From assembly GCA_019637295.1 (NCBI GenBank), contig JAHBVX010000008.1:62001-126000 (forward strand): a stretch of 64,000 bases of DNA, read 5' to 3'. The DNA is from Polyangiaceae bacterium (GTDB lineage: Bacteria; Myxococcota_A; Polyangia; Polyangiales; Polyangiaceae). The notes below the pieces were generated by a model, which had not been told where the DNA came from, did not search any database, and saw only the letters and a program-made list of their open reading frames with translations. The stretch's first letter is position 1. Each line of letters begins with the position of its first letter. Made by a program: the position numbers and the translations under genes. This document shows positions 1-8,680 of the stretch, in pieces.

Positions 1-939
1 CCGCGTGCTCGGTCCACCCGGCGGCGGCGACGGCTCCGGGACACTCTCGCCCACCTCCCCAGCCAGGTACTTCTCGGGATGAAGCACCTGCTCCGTGCTG
101 ACGGGCAAGCGCGCCCAGGCCGCGTCGACCTCGGCCCAGTCTCCCCGGCGGCGCAGCCAGTGCACGAACGCCAGCCCATCCACGTAAGGCGCGATCACCG
201 AGCGCTTCACCAGCCGCGGCACGTCGACCAACTCCGGCGCCAGCTCCATCGCGCCCTCCGCCTCCATCCCGAACAAGCTCTCGCTCACGTCGATGGCGCG
301 CACGCCGCGCGGCCCCAGCAGTGTGTCCATCATGGCGCTGGTCGCATCGCCCTCAGCCAAGGCGTGAATGGCGGCGATGCGATCGCCCGCGCCCTCCTCG
401 AACTTGACGTGCTTCTCCAGATCCCAGTGCTGATCCTGCAGCGCGTGGACGAGCTCGTGGGCGAGCGTCGCGACTCGCTCCTGGTCCCCCAGGTCCTCGA
501 GCAAGAACATGGTCTTGATGCGCGGATCGTAGAAGCCCGCGAGCTGCGACTTCATCAACGTGAGCAGCGCCTGCTCGAAGTCGAACACCGCGGGCGCCAG
601 GCCCCAGGCGAAGAGCAGCTCGTTCTGTGCCTTCACGACGCGCTCGGGGATCTCCCGGCGGATCTGCTCTCGCAGCATCTCGACCATGTCCCCGCGCGAG
701 ATGGTCTTCCCGCGCACGGGGCCCTTCGCCTCGAGCCGTCGGTAGCGCGAGACCTCCGCGAGCGCCTCAGCCACCACCACGTCGGCGGACGTGCCGGTCG
801 CAGCGTCTGCCGTGGGCGGCGCGGTCACGACGGGCGCGGCCGAGCGACCGCTAGTCGCTGGCGGCGCGGGTGCGGGCGAACAACTGCCCAGCGCCAGCAG
901 CGCCCCGCAAACCCGCCACCGTGCGGGGCTCCTTGTCAA
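1..939 (-). CDS. Putative zincin-like metalloprotease lipoprotein (3' end beyond window)
   Basis: At least 313 residues; the C-terminus runs off the window start. The TTG start overlaps the rpe stop codon as TTGA, which suggests translational coupling. The N-terminus is a lipoprotein signal with lipobox-like LGSC (Cys20), followed by a Pro/Ala/Thr-rich linker to about residue 55. A gluzincin-type motif HELVH lies at residues 161-165, and a downstream Glu in AEGDAT (about 197) could be a third zinc ligand. A surface-anchored, zinc-dependent peptidase is inferred from this motif only. I do not recognise a named family. Confidence 0.7.
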   Translation of the reverse strand, partial: MTRSPARWRVCGALLALGSCSPAPAPPATSGRSAAPVVTAPPTADAATGTSADVVVAEALAEVSRYRRLEAKGPVRGKTISRGDMVEMLREQIRREIPERVVKAQNELLFAWGLAPAVFDFEQALLTLMKSQLAGFYDPRIKTMFLLEDLGDQERVATLAHELVHALQDQHWDLEKHVKFEEGAGDRIAAIHALAEGDATSAMMDTLLGPRGVRAIDVSESLFGMEAEGAMELAPELVDVPRLVKRSVIAPYVDGLAFVHWLRRRGDWAEVDAAWARLPVSTEQVLHPEKYLAGEVGESVPEPSPPPGGPSTR

Positions 940-1610
940 CGGCCGACGCCTCGCTCGGCGGCGTCTCGCAGCGTGCGGAGCGCGCGCCTGCGGTCCGAGG
1001 CGCCGAAGACGGCGGAGCCTGCAACGAGCACGTCCGCGCCGGCGCGAACCACCGCCTCCGCGGTGTCTGGAGCCACGCCCCCGTCGACCTCCAAGCGGAT
1101 GTCCGACCCGCTCTTCTCGATGCGCTCCCGGAGCGCTTCCAGCTTGCGCAACGACGACGTCAGGAAGCGCTGTCCGCCGAAGCCCGGGTTGACGCTCATG
1201 ACCAAGATCAGGTCGACGTCCTCGAGCACGTAGTCGAGGGCGGACTCGGGCGTGTGCGGGTTGAGTACCACCCCCGCCTTCTTGCCCAAGCCGCGAATCG
1301 TCGCCAGCGTGCGCTGCAGGTGCGGACTGGCCTCCACGTGGACGCTGATGACGTCCGCCCCAGCGGCGGCGAAGGCCTCCACGTATCGCTCCGGCTCGAC
1401 GATCATCAGGTGGACGTCCAGCGGAAGCGTCGTCACGCGTCGGGCAGCCTCCACCATGAGGGGACCGAGGGTGATGTTGGGGACGAAGCGCCCATCCATC
1501 ACGTCGACGTGGACCCAGTCGGCGCCGGCCGCCTCCACGTCGCGAATTTCCTCCCCCAGTCGACTGAGATCCGCGCTGAGAATCGACGGGGCCAAGAGCG
1601 GGGGCGGCAT
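936..1610 (-). CDS. rpe: Ribulose-phosphate 3-epimerase
   Basis: 224 residues, the usual family length. It interconverts ribulose-5-phosphate and xylulose-5-phosphate in the pentose phosphate pathway and Calvin cycle (cytoplasmic TIM barrel). Visible signatures: APSILSAD at residues 7-14; metal and catalytic residues His34 and Asp36 in HVDVMDG; His67 in DVHLM; the phosphate-binding loop NPGFGGQ at 141-147; Asp176 in EVDGG; and GADVLVAGSAVFG near the end. The ATG at 1610 fits the family start, although the frame stays open upstream to 1724. It is followed in TTGA overlap by the metalloprotease-like lipoprotein gene. Confidence 0.96.
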   Translation of the reverse strand: MPPPLLAPSILSADLSRLGEEIRDVEAAGADWVHVDVMDGRFVPNITLGPLMVEAARRVTTLPLDVHLMIVEPERYVEAFAAAGADVISVHVEASPHLQRTLATIRGLGKKAGVVLNPHTPESALDYVLEDVDLILVMSVNPGFGGQRFLTSSLRKLEALRERIEKSGSDIRLEVDGGVAPDTAEAVVRAGADVLVAGSAVFGASDRRRALRTLRDAAERGVGR

Positions 1611-1701
1611 TTCCTTCGGATACACGAGGTGCGCTCGGGCGACCAGTGCAGGAGCGTTTGTTGCCACGCGCGGGCACGCTAAGCTCGGCCTCACCTGGGC
1701 C

Positions 1702-2142
1702 ATGATCACGAGACCACTCGGCAAGCAAGACTACGACCACATCGTTCAGGTCATCGACCGTTGGTGGGGCGGACCCACCAGCGCGCTGGCTCACCCGATC
1801 TTCTTCTACGAGCTCGGCGCTGCAGCGCGCGTGGTGGAGCACGATGGGATCCTCGTCGGCTTCCTGCTGGGCTTCGTCGCGCCGGGCCCCCCCAAGACGG
1901 GCTACGTCCACTTGGTCGGTATCCATCCCGACTATCGCCGCCGCGGCGTCGGCAAGGTCCTGTATCAGAGCTTCGAAGAAGACTGCCGTGCCGGAGGGTG
2001 CACCCGCCTCAAGGCCATCACCACCACGGGCAATGAGGGCTCCATCGCGTTTCACCGCGCGACGGGCTGGACCGTCACCCAAGTCGACGACTACGCCGGA
2101 CCGGCGCGACCGAGAGTCGTGTTTCAAAAATCTCTCGAATGA
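1702..2142 (+). CDS. GNAT family N-acetyltransferase
   Basis: 146 residues with one GNAT fold. The acetyl-CoA pyrophosphate-binding motif A is clear in GIHPDYRRRGVGKVLY (around residues 74-89). A C-terminal FHRATGW motif follows the pattern of family motif B. The substrate cannot be read from the sequence. There is no clear Shine-Dalgarno before the ATG; a TAAGCT hexamer sits at 1680-1685. The gene diverges from rpe, and its stop overlaps the start of the PilZ gene as ATGA, so the two are probably co-transcribed. Confidence 0.88.
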   Translation: MITRPLGKQDYDHIVQVIDRWWGGPTSALAHPIFFYELGAAARVVEHDGILVGFLLGFVAPGPPKTGYVHLVGIHPDYRRRGVGKVLYQSFEEDCRAGGCTRLKAITTTGNEGSIAFHRATGWTVTQVDDYAGPARPRVVFQKSLE

Positions 2143-2918
2143 CCGAGACCAGCGAGGAGCGAACCCTTCAGCTCCGGACCGCGCGCAGCGGGCGCGAGTC
2201 GCTCGCACCGGCGCTGCTGACGCTGCAGCGCGTGCCGGAGCCGACGCCCGAGTTGGAGCGCGCACTGGAGCACGTGGCTGCTGCTTCGGGCAGCCTCTTC
2301 GAGCTCGAAGTCGAGGGGGCGGAGCCCCTCTCGAGTCTGCGCCTCACTCTCGAGAACCTGTCCGCAGCGGTCGAGTTGCTCCAGTCAGCCAGACCGGGGG
2401 AACCCCTGCCCGAGAACGCGCTCGAGGCCATCGCGCGGACGATGGCAGTGTTGTATCCGGTCACGCGCGGCGATCGACGCCGTCGCCGGCCCGTGCAGCT
2501 CGACCTACCGCCCTCCGGCGACGCCATCGAGGTCACCTCGCCTGTCGTGGAGCGTGCAGCCTCGACTGACGATCGCCGCGACGCCGATCGCGTCGACCTC
2601 ATCGTCGACCTGGGTCTGCTCAGCGACTCTCACTTCTACGCTGGGCTCAGTCGAGATCTGTCGCGCGGTGGTCTGTTCATCGCGACGTACGCGCCGGAAC
2701 CGACGGGCAAACAGCTGTTCTTGTCCTTCGTTCTGCCGGGGGGGCACCACGTCCAGACCCAGGGCGTGGTGCGCTGGGTCCGCGACGTTGGCCCCGACTC
2801 TGCACCGGGAATGGGCGTGGCTTTCATCGATCTCGAGGCCGCGGACCGCGTCGCCATCGAGGAGTACTGCGCCTTGCGGGACCCCATCTATCACTTGAGC
2901 GCCGACGACGATATTTGA
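2139..2918 (+). CDS. PilZ domain protein
   Basis: 259 residues. The first 110 or so are an uncharacterised helical region. From about residue 145 a PilZ domain is visible: an Arg-rich first motif (RRDADR, 146-151), then DLSRGG at 173-178, matching the RxxxR...DxSxxG c-di-GMP-binding pattern, and a closing beta strand PGMGVAFIDL. It is the kind of small PilZ protein common in myxobacteria, where some act in gliding or polarity. c-di-GMP binding is likely but inferred. It starts in ATGA overlap with the upstream acetyltransferase. Confidence 0.85.
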   Translation: MTETSEERTLQLRTARSGRESLAPALLTLQRVPEPTPELERALEHVAAASGSLFELEVEGAEPLSSLRLTLENLSAAVELLQSARPGEPLPENALEAIARTMAVLYPVTRGDRRRRRPVQLDLPPSGDAIEVTSPVVERAASTDDRRDADRVDLIVDLGLLSDSHFYAGLSRDLSRGGLFIATYAPEPTGKQLFLSFVLPGGHHVQTQGVVRWVRDVGPDSAPGMGVAFIDLEAADRVAIEEYCALRDPIYHLSADDDI

Positions 2919-2974
2919 TCCGGACCCCAGCGAGCGATAAGGTCGCTGAGGTCAACTTGACTTTGGAGGCCCGA

Positions 2975-3838
2975 ATGCGGCTCTCACCCATGCAATCGTC
3001 TTCGCGCGAGGGGCGCGCGCCTCGGGGGCGAGCCATCGGCCATGCTCTCGCCATCGTGCTGCTGCTGGCATCCTGCGCTGAGGCGGAGCCGATCGGCTCC
3101 GGCCCGCCCAGGCCCGACGCGGGAACCGACGCCGCAGAGGACGGCGGCGGCGGAACCGGCGGGACGACGGACTCGAGCACCGGGGGCTCCCCGCCAACCG
3201 GCGGGACCGGCGGCGGGCCCGCGTGCGCTCCACCCAGCGCCAGCCCGTGCGATACCGCCCCCCAGTGTGGGTGCGAAGCGGGCCTCGCGTGCAACGTCGT
3301 GGACGAGACGGGCGCGACCGCGTGCGCGGAGCCGGGCACCGCGAGTCCGTTCCGAGCCTGCGCCGCCGCGACGGACTGCCAGATCGGGTACGGCTGCGTC
3401 AGTGGGCTGTGCAAGCCTTACTGCGAGACGATCGGCGAGTGCGGCGCGGGCAAGTGCATTCAGGTGCAGACCAGCGCCGGCGCCGACGTTCCCGGGTTCA
3501 AGGTGTGCACCGCCGGCTGCTCGCTGGTCAGCCCCGCGGCCGTGTGTGGCGCGCAAGCAGGCTGCTACCCCGATGAAGGAGCGCCAACCTACACGGACTG
3601 TGCCTCCGCAGGAACCGGGACCGGCGTGGGCGCCTGCACGGACAGCGGCGCCGCGGCGCCGACGGCCTGCGCGCCCGGCTTTGGCTGCGTCGAGGGCTCA
3701 CCCGGCAGCTGGGACTGCCGCAAGTGGTGCCGCATAGGCTTCGTCACGGATTGCCCTGGAGCGGGGGTGTGTGCTGGATTTCCGCCCGGCAAGCAGCTCT
3801 TCGTGGAAGGTTTGGAGCACGGAGTCTGTCCCCCATGA
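2975..3838 (+). CDS. Cys-rich secreted lipoprotein
   Basis: 287 residues. The start at 2975 is supported by GGAGG six bases upstream; the frame is open back to 2915. A basic N-region is followed by a hydrophobic stretch ending at LLLASC, a lipobox. Then comes an Asp/Gly/Thr-rich linker with TGG and GGTGG runs, and a mature domain with more than 20 Cys residues in short repeats resembling the EGF/Dickkopf-like Cys patterns of myxobacterial surface proteins. It is exported and probably lipid-anchored. The function is not known. The stop overlaps the next start as ATGA. Confidence 0.78.
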   Translation: MRLSPMQSSSREGRAPRGRAIGHALAIVLLLASCAEAEPIGSGPPRPDAGTDAAEDGGGGTGGTTDSSTGGSPPTGGTGGGPACAPPSASPCDTAPQCGCEAGLACNVVDETGATACAEPGTASPFRACAAATDCQIGYGCVSGLCKPYCETIGECGAGKCIQVQTSAGADVPGFKVCTAGCSLVSPAAVCGAQAGCYPDEGAPTYTDCASAGTGTGVGACTDSGAAAPTACAPGFGCVEGSPGSWDCRKWCRIGFVTDCPGAGVCAGFPPGKQLFVEGLEHGVCPP

Positions 3839-4344
3839 GCACCCTACCTTCCAGTGTGGATCCCCAGGAGCTTCGGAGCATCGGCTTGTTTGGCGCGTTG
3901 TCGGACGAAGTCCTCGTGCACCTCAGCGCTGAGCTCAGCGTGACCACCCCGGACGCGGGCGCGACCGTGTTTCGAGAGGGGGAGCCAGCGCGCGAGATGT
4001 TCGTGCTCATCAACGGCGAGATGGAGGTGCTCAAACGCTCACAAGGTGGCGTCGAAGCACGCGTTGCGATGCTCGGTCCCGGCGACTGGTTCGGCGAGAT
4101 GAGCATCCTGGACGTGCAGCCCCGCTCCGCTACGGTCCGAGCGCTGGCGCCTTCCCGCCTCGTACGCATCACCGCGGCGGACCTCGACTCGCTGTACCGC
4201 TATGACGTGAAGTCCTACGCCATCATCGTCCTCAACCTGGCGCGGGAGCTGAGCCGACGACTCCGCGTCGCAGACGGAATCTTGGCTGACTTCATCGCCA
4301 GCGTGATGGACAACTACATCGCCAAACGCACCAAGCCGACCTGA
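3835..4344 (+). CDS. Cyclic-nucleotide-binding domain protein
   Basis: 169 residues, nearly all one cNMP-binding beta-roll. Signatures include FREGEPAREMFVLINGEMEV and the phosphate-binding cassette GDWFGEMSILDVQPRSATVRA. The cassette has the Gly-Glu and Arg-Ser-Ala-Thr pattern that contacts the cyclic phosphate. There is no HTH domain, so this is a stand-alone sensor module rather than a CRP-type regulator. The long C-terminal helix could mediate dimer or partner contact. It overlaps the upstream lipoprotein stop by ATGA. Confidence 0.88.
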   Translation: MSTLPSSVDPQELRSIGLFGALSDEVLVHLSAELSVTTPDAGATVFREGEPAREMFVLINGEMEVLKRSQGGVEARVAMLGPGDWFGEMSILDVQPRSATVRALAPSRLVRITAADLDSLYRYDVKSYAIIVLNLARELSRRLRVADGILADFIASVMDNYIAKRTKPT

Positions 4345-4345
4345 C

Positions 4346-4735
4346 TCAGTCCGCCGCCGCGTCACTGGGTGCGTCCTCGCCCGAGTCGCCGCTGTCTTCG
4401 CCTGCTTCCCCGGCTTCCGCGTCGAGGGGCTGGGCGTCGCCTCCGTCGGCGTCGGGCGGCGCCGCTCCCGCTCCGGCGCTGCCACCGGTGCCCAAGGTCG
4501 CACCGCTGCCGCCGCCGGACCCGCCAGCGCCCGATGTCGCACCGCTGCCACCCGACGCCGTGCCACCACCCGAGCCGGAGGCAGCGCCCCCACCGGCCTC
4601 GACCCCGAGCGACCCACCGGAACCCTTGGTCTCATCCTCGAAGGGCACCTCGGGTTGCGGGTTCAACACACACGCGCCGGGCATGAGCGCCCCCAGCGAC
4701 AGCGCAACGACCGCAGACCGAACCCGCCGACCCAT
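4346..4735 (-). CDS. Small lipoprotein with CxLNPQPEVP N-terminus (copy 1)
   Basis: 129 residues from the ATG at 4735; the frame is open to 4777. A signal peptide ends at GAC, and the mature protein begins C-V-L-N-P-Q-P-E-V-P. The remainder is low complexity: Gly/Ser/Ala-rich, then Asp/Ala/Glu-rich. The same mature N-terminus occurs in the next minus-strand gene (4853-5212), so the two are paralogues. No enzymatic domain is visible. It is convergent with the cNMP-binding gene, one base away. Confidence 0.65.
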   Translation of the reverse strand: MGRRVRSAVVALSLGALMPGACVLNPQPEVPFEDETKGSGGSLGVEAGGGAASGSGGGTASGGSGATSGAGGSGGGSGATLGTGGSAGAGAAPPDADGGDAQPLDAEAGEAGEDSGDSGEDAPSDAAAD

Positions 4736-4852
4736 GGCGCCCCTGTAGCACGTCCCGGGCCACGCATCGCAGAGCACGGCGTCGGAGCAAGCCGGGCGCT
4801 GTCGGCACAGACTGACACAGCGCTCGGATCGCCGCGCCGCACCTCGAGCCTG

Positions 4853-5212
4853 TCAGTCCGAGCCCGCCTCGAGGACCGACCCCCCAGCTGCGCCCGCGGC
4901 GCCAGCGGAGCCCGAAGCCCCAGCGGCGCCGGCAGCGCCGTCCCCAGCGTCGGTGTCGAGCGCCGCGTCCGCGTCCGGAGTCTGGAAACTCCCGTCGTCC
5001 GGGCTCCCGTCGAGCCGCGTGCCAGCGTCGATGGTCACCGAAGCGCCGCCCCCGCCGCTCCCGCCTGTGCTGGCGCCGTAGCCGCCAGAGCCGCTCGCTC
5101 CCATCCCGCCTGAACCCGCCGAGCTCGCGCCGGGGACCTCGGGCTGCGGGTTCAACTCACACGCGGCCGCGAGCGAAATCGTCAGGAGCAGGATCCACGG
5201 GCGCCGCGACAT
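4853..5212 (-). CDS. Small lipoprotein with CxLNPQPEVP N-terminus (copy 2)
   Basis: 119 residues from the ATG at 5212, which has GGGTGA five bases upstream; a GTG at 5221 is an alternative. The signal peptide ends at AAAC and the mature protein starts C-E-L-N-P-Q-P-E-V-P-G, followed by Gly/Ser-rich repeats and an Asp/Ala/Gly-rich tail. It is paralogous to the gene at 4346-4735. It lies 31 bases downstream of tyrA on the same strand and may be read from the same transcript. Function unknown. Confidence 0.66.
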   Translation of the reverse strand: MSRRPWILLLTISLAAACELNPQPEVPGASSAGSGGMGASGSGGYGASTGGSGGGGASVTIDAGTRLDGSPDDGSFQTPDADAALDTDAGDGAAGAAGASGSAGAAGAAGGSVLEAGSD

Positions 5213-5243
5213 GGTGTTCACCCAAGCAAATGCCTGGCCAAGC

Positions 5244-6089
5244 TTACCTCACCCCGAGCCGGCCGCGAACCGCCCGCGCCCGGGCGAGTAGCTCCATGGC
5301 GGGCTCGACGTCCGGCGGATCGCGCTCGAGAGCGTCCGCCAGCAGCGACAGCTGGACTCCGAGCTCGCGGGCCGCGCCCGCCACTTCGTCCGCGTTCGTG
5401 CGCAGCACGTCGCGCCACATCTCGTGACCGCCGCCGCCCGAGGTCAGGCGCTCGAAGGCCGGGCCCCGCGCTCGCGCGGCGCCGCCGAGCCGCCCCGCCT
5501 GGTCCAAGAGCGCGCTGGCCAGGAGCTGCGGGACATGACTGGTCACCGCCACACCGCGATCGTGCTCGGCGGCAGACATCTCCACGGCGCACGCACCCAC
5601 CAGCCGCACCAGCGACAGCACCGCGTCGCGAGCGACGGGGTTGCTCCCCGCGCTGCAGACGATCCATGGCCTGCCCCGAAACAGATCCGCACGGGACTCG
5701 GCGAATCCACCGTCCGGTCCCCCCGCCATGGGGTGACCGGGGACGAAGTGCTCGCGCCGAGGGTGTCCGCTCACCGCGCCCAGCACGGCCCGCTTGGTCG
5801 ACCCAACGTCGGTCACCACGGGAGCATGATCGAGCAACGTTGGGAGCAGCTCGGTGAGGGTCGAAACCGGCACCGACGCGAGCACGAGCTCGCACGCTCC
5901 GAGGGCCCTGGCCAGGTCGCTCGGAGCGGGGTCGCACGACACCTCCGCGAACAGCCCCGAGGCGACGAGCTCGTCGCGTGCGCCGGCGACGTCCACCGCG
6001 ACGAGCCGACAGCCCGGCGCAGCGGCTCTCACGGCCCTGGCAATCGAGCCGCCCACCAGCCCAACGCCGACGATGGCCAGCGAGTTCAT
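5244..6089 (-). CDS. tyrA: Prephenate dehydrogenase (TyrA-type)
   Basis: 281 residues. It oxidatively decarboxylates prephenate or arogenate in tyrosine biosynthesis. A Rossmann NAD(P) site is clear at the N-terminus (IVGVGLVGGS). The substrate region has DVGSTKRAV, GHPMAGG and a later SHVPQLLA with the family His. The family length without a fused chorismate mutase or ACT domain is about 280, which this matches. The ATG start overlaps the stop of the DAHP-synthase-like gene as ATGA, so the two form an aromatic amino acid pair. Confidence 0.93.
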   Translation of the reverse strand: MNSLAIVGVGLVGGSIARAVRAAAPGCRLVAVDVAGARDELVASGLFAEVSCDPAPSDLARALGACELVLASVPVSTLTELLPTLLDHAPVVTDVGSTKRAVLGAVSGHPRREHFVPGHPMAGGPDGGFAESRADLFRGRPWIVCSAGSNPVARDAVLSLVRLVGACAVEMSAAEHDRGVAVTSHVPQLLASALLDQAGRLGGAARARGPAFERLTSGGGGHEMWRDVLRTNADEVAGAARELGVQLSLLADALERDPPDVEPAMELLARARAVRGRLGVR

Positions 6090-6955
6090 CGCCAGGCGGC
6101 CTGGCCGACGGCGCGCACTCGCTCGGCGAGCTCCATTGCCTCTGCCCACGAGAGTGTCGCGGCAACGCGGGGCAACACACCCTGACGACCCGCCCACACG
6201 CGCAGGATGATGCCGTCCGCGCCGGCACCCACCGCGGCGCAAGCCACGGCGGCGCAGTAGCGAGCGCGCTGAGCGATGGTGGGAACGTCCACGACGATGG
6301 GCAGGTGGGTTCGGATCTTCGCCCGCGCTATGGCTGCGACCTCGAGGGTACGCGCGCCGTTTGGATACTCGCCCCCCGCTTCGAGCAGCACCACGCTCCG
6401 CTCGCGATGCTGAAGCTCTTGCTCTGCTGCGCCGATCCATGCGTTGGCACCCCAGCTGGGCACCCGCTCCACGAACACGATTGGTCCGCCACGCACGGCA
6501 CCGGGCTGCAGCGCCAGACAGGTGAGTGCGCCCACGCTCTCGGGCGGATTGCCCAAGCGCGACACCGCAGCGTCGAACGGCCGCCCCGCCGCGACCTCGT
6601 AGCCGAGCTCCGCGGACGGCGGTCCGTTGTCGTCGATCAATGACAATCCAACCGGCTCGATCGCGACCCAGGGACGGCCGGCACCGATCCTGCCCCAGGG
6701 CCCTTCGACCACGGTCGACTCCTGCCGGAAGCGACGCGAGGCCAGGGTGAACGGCTCGCTGACGCGCACCACCTCGGCGACGCCGTCGAGCTCGCGCATG
6801 ACGGCGACGTCATCCTGCGTGACATCGCCGACCACGCCCAAGATGGTTCGCGTCTGTCCGCTCGAGCGATGAACGTCGAAACCCGCTTCGACCAAGTAAC
6901 CGATGACCGCCTCGATCGCAGCCTCCGGCGCGTCGGGCTCCATGACCACGACCAT
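6086..6955 (-). CDS. Degenerate DAHP synthase-like protein (probable pseudoenzyme)
   Basis: 289 residues from the ATG at 6955. The N-terminal 70 residues match the ferredoxin-like domain of class I-beta (AroF-type) DAHP synthases: MVVVMEPDAPEAAIEAV, then RTILGVVGD at 36-44 and LASRRFRQEST at 71-81. The barrel part keeps the fold order (LPIVVD at 218-223, VGAGADGII at 242-250) but not the active site. GPCS is replaced by EPVG (100-103), KPRTSP is absent, the DPSH metal His is lost (DVPT, 223-226), and the EVHP Glu is replaced (RVWA, 252-255). Catalysis is therefore unlikely. Coupling to tyrA suggests a regulatory or scaffold role; that part is inference. Confidence 0.75.
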   Translation of the reverse strand: MVVVMEPDAPEAAIEAVIGYLVEAGFDVHRSSGQTRTILGVVGDVTQDDVAVMRELDGVAEVVRVSEPFTLASRRFRQESTVVEGPWGRIGAGRPWVAIEPVGLSLIDDNGPPSAELGYEVAAGRPFDAAVSRLGNPPESVGALTCLALQPGAVRGGPIVFVERVPSWGANAWIGAAEQELQHRERSVVLLEAGGEYPNGARTLEVAAIARAKIRTHLPIVVDVPTIAQRARYCAAVACAAVGAGADGIILRVWAGRQGVLPRVAATLSWAEAMELAERVRAVGQAAWR

Positions 6956-7068
6956 GTAAGTCCCCGCAGCGTAGCAGAACCGCCGCAGAAGTGAGCCTGC
7001 GAACGATGGCATCGGCAGCCAGGTGAAGGTAAGGTCCTCGAACTCGGCTGCAGCCAGCCGGCCTCGCG

Positions 7069-8664
7069 ATGCCAAGCCAACCCGATGACCTGGCGGCTAC
7101 CCTGGTTGGTGGTCGTTACCGCATCCTCAGCCAGCTCGGTCGGGGCGGCATGGGGACGGTGTATCTGGCGGAGCACGAGGCCATTCACAAGCGCGTCGCG
7201 CTCAAGGTGCTGCACCCCGAGTACTCTGCCAAGCCAGATCTGGTGGAGCGCTTCAAGCGCGAGGCCATCAGCGCCTCGCGCATCAAGCACCCGAACGTGC
7301 TCGACGTGTTCGACTTCGGGCAACTCGACAACGGCTGCTTCTACCTGGCGATGGAGTATCTCGAGGGGCGGGACCTGGCCGACGACCTCGAGCAACACGG
7401 GGTCCTTGCGACGGAACGCGCACTGCGCATCACGCTGCAGATGTGCAAAGCGCTGGCCACGGCGCACGCGCGCGGCGTCGTCCACCGGGATCTGAAGCCG
7501 GAGAACGTGTTCCTTCACACCACGGCCGACGGCGAGGAGATCGTCAAGATCGTCGACTTCGGCATCGCCCAACTGCGCACGACCGAGGAAGCGGCCGAGT
7601 CGGAGACACGCCAACGACGACTGACTCGCACCGGGATGATCTTCGGCACCCCCGAGTACATGTCACCCGAGCAAGGGCGCGGCGCCCACACGGATCATCG
7701 CGTCGACATCTACGCCACTGGGGTGATGCTGTTCGAGATGTTGACCGGCTCGGTGCCGTTCACCGGCGAGACCTTCTTCGGAGTCCTGCAAGCGCACCTG
7801 AACGAGCCCATCCCGAGCCCAAAGAGGCTCGCGCCGCAGCTGTCGCCCGAGCTCGACGGCTTGGTGCGTTCGCTGCTCGAGAAGGACCCGGAGCGCCGCC
7901 CCCAGAGCATGAGCGAGCTGGCGCAGGCTCTGGCCAGCACGCCCGAGGGCGCGCAGCTACGCGGCTCTTCCCACTCCATCTTGCCGCCTCCGGCTCCGAC
8001 CGCGGTCGCCGCGCCGCCCGCGCCCCGGGCGCACGGGCCGACCGGGGTACAGTTCGGACGCGCATCCTCGGACGCCGTTGCGGACACGCAACCCGAGGCG
8101 CACGTGGCAGCGTCCTCCCGCGCCGTGACGACGCTCGAGCGCTCCCCGCCTGCGGGTGAAACGGCTATCGCTCTTCGGCCCCGGCATCGCGGCGTCTACG
8201 TCGTCGCCGCGCTTGGGCTGGCCGCAGCGGCGACGGCGGCGGCGTTGGTCCTGAAGCCCGGCAGTTCGCTGAGTCCGAGCGCGTCAGGTGAGCCCCCGGT
8301 GATTGACGCTGCGCCCCCGCCGCTGGTCGCCCCGGACCCGGTGGTCGCGCCGGGACCCTCGGCTGCCGCGCCCAAGATCGCGCTCGAGGTCGTGACCGAA
8401 CCCGCTGGCGCTACGCTGTACAAGAACGGCGCGCAAGTCTGTGACAAGACGCCCTGCACCGTCGTCGTCGACCCGCACGAGGCGCTCGAGCTCGAAGCGC
8501 AGCTCGGAAAGTCGAGCGGCAAGAAGAAGGTCCTCGCTCAGCGGGACCAGACCGTGGAGATCGCGCTGAGCGCGCCGAAAGCCGCCGCCAAGCCCGCCCG
8601 CGAGTGCGTAGCCGAGGTCGTGCGCGACGGCATCAAGGTGTTCGAGCCCGTCCCCTGTCGGTGA
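7069..8664 (+). CDS. Membrane Ser/Thr protein kinase with extracytoplasmic PEGA-like domain
   Basis: 531 residues. A Hanks-type kinase domain spans about 16-290: glycine loop GRGGMGTVY (24-32), Lys46 in VALK, catalytic HRDLKPEN (139-146), DFG (163-165), and activation segment GTPEYMSPEQ. A Pro/Ala-rich linker follows, then one transmembrane helix near 375-396. A C-terminal PEGA-like domain (LEVVTEPAGATLY, then CDKTPCTVVVDP, with two Cys) lies outside the membrane. The architecture suggests a PknB-like receptor kinase that senses an envelope ligand. It is divergent from the DAHP-synthase-like gene across 113 bp. Confidence 0.94.
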   Translation: MPSQPDDLAATLVGGRYRILSQLGRGGMGTVYLAEHEAIHKRVALKVLHPEYSAKPDLVERFKREAISASRIKHPNVLDVFDFGQLDNGCFYLAMEYLEGRDLADDLEQHGVLATERALRITLQMCKALATAHARGVVHRDLKPENVFLHTTADGEEIVKIVDFGIAQLRTTEEAAESETRQRRLTRTGMIFGTPEYMSPEQGRGAHTDHRVDIYATGVMLFEMLTGSVPFTGETFFGVLQAHLNEPIPSPKRLAPQLSPELDGLVRSLLEKDPERRPQSMSELAQALASTPEGAQLRGSSHSILPPPAPTAVAAPPAPRAHGPTGVQFGRASSDAVADTQPEAHVAASSRAVTTLERSPPAGETAIALRPRHRGVYVVAALGLAAAATAAALVLKPGSSLSPSASGEPPVIDAAPPPLVAPDPVVAPGPSAAAPKIALEVVTEPAGATLYKNGAQVCDKTPCTVVVDPHEALELEAQLGKSSGKKKVLAQRDQTVEIALSAPKAAAKPARECVAEVVRDGIKVFEPVPCR

Positions 8665-8680
8665 GCGGCGCCGCCACCCC

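Noticed and set aside
79-1233. Long plus-strand reading frame (384 codons)
   Set aside because: It lies opposite rpe and the metalloprotease-like gene, both with clear motifs. The frame stays open because the antisense of GC-rich codons rarely makes stops.
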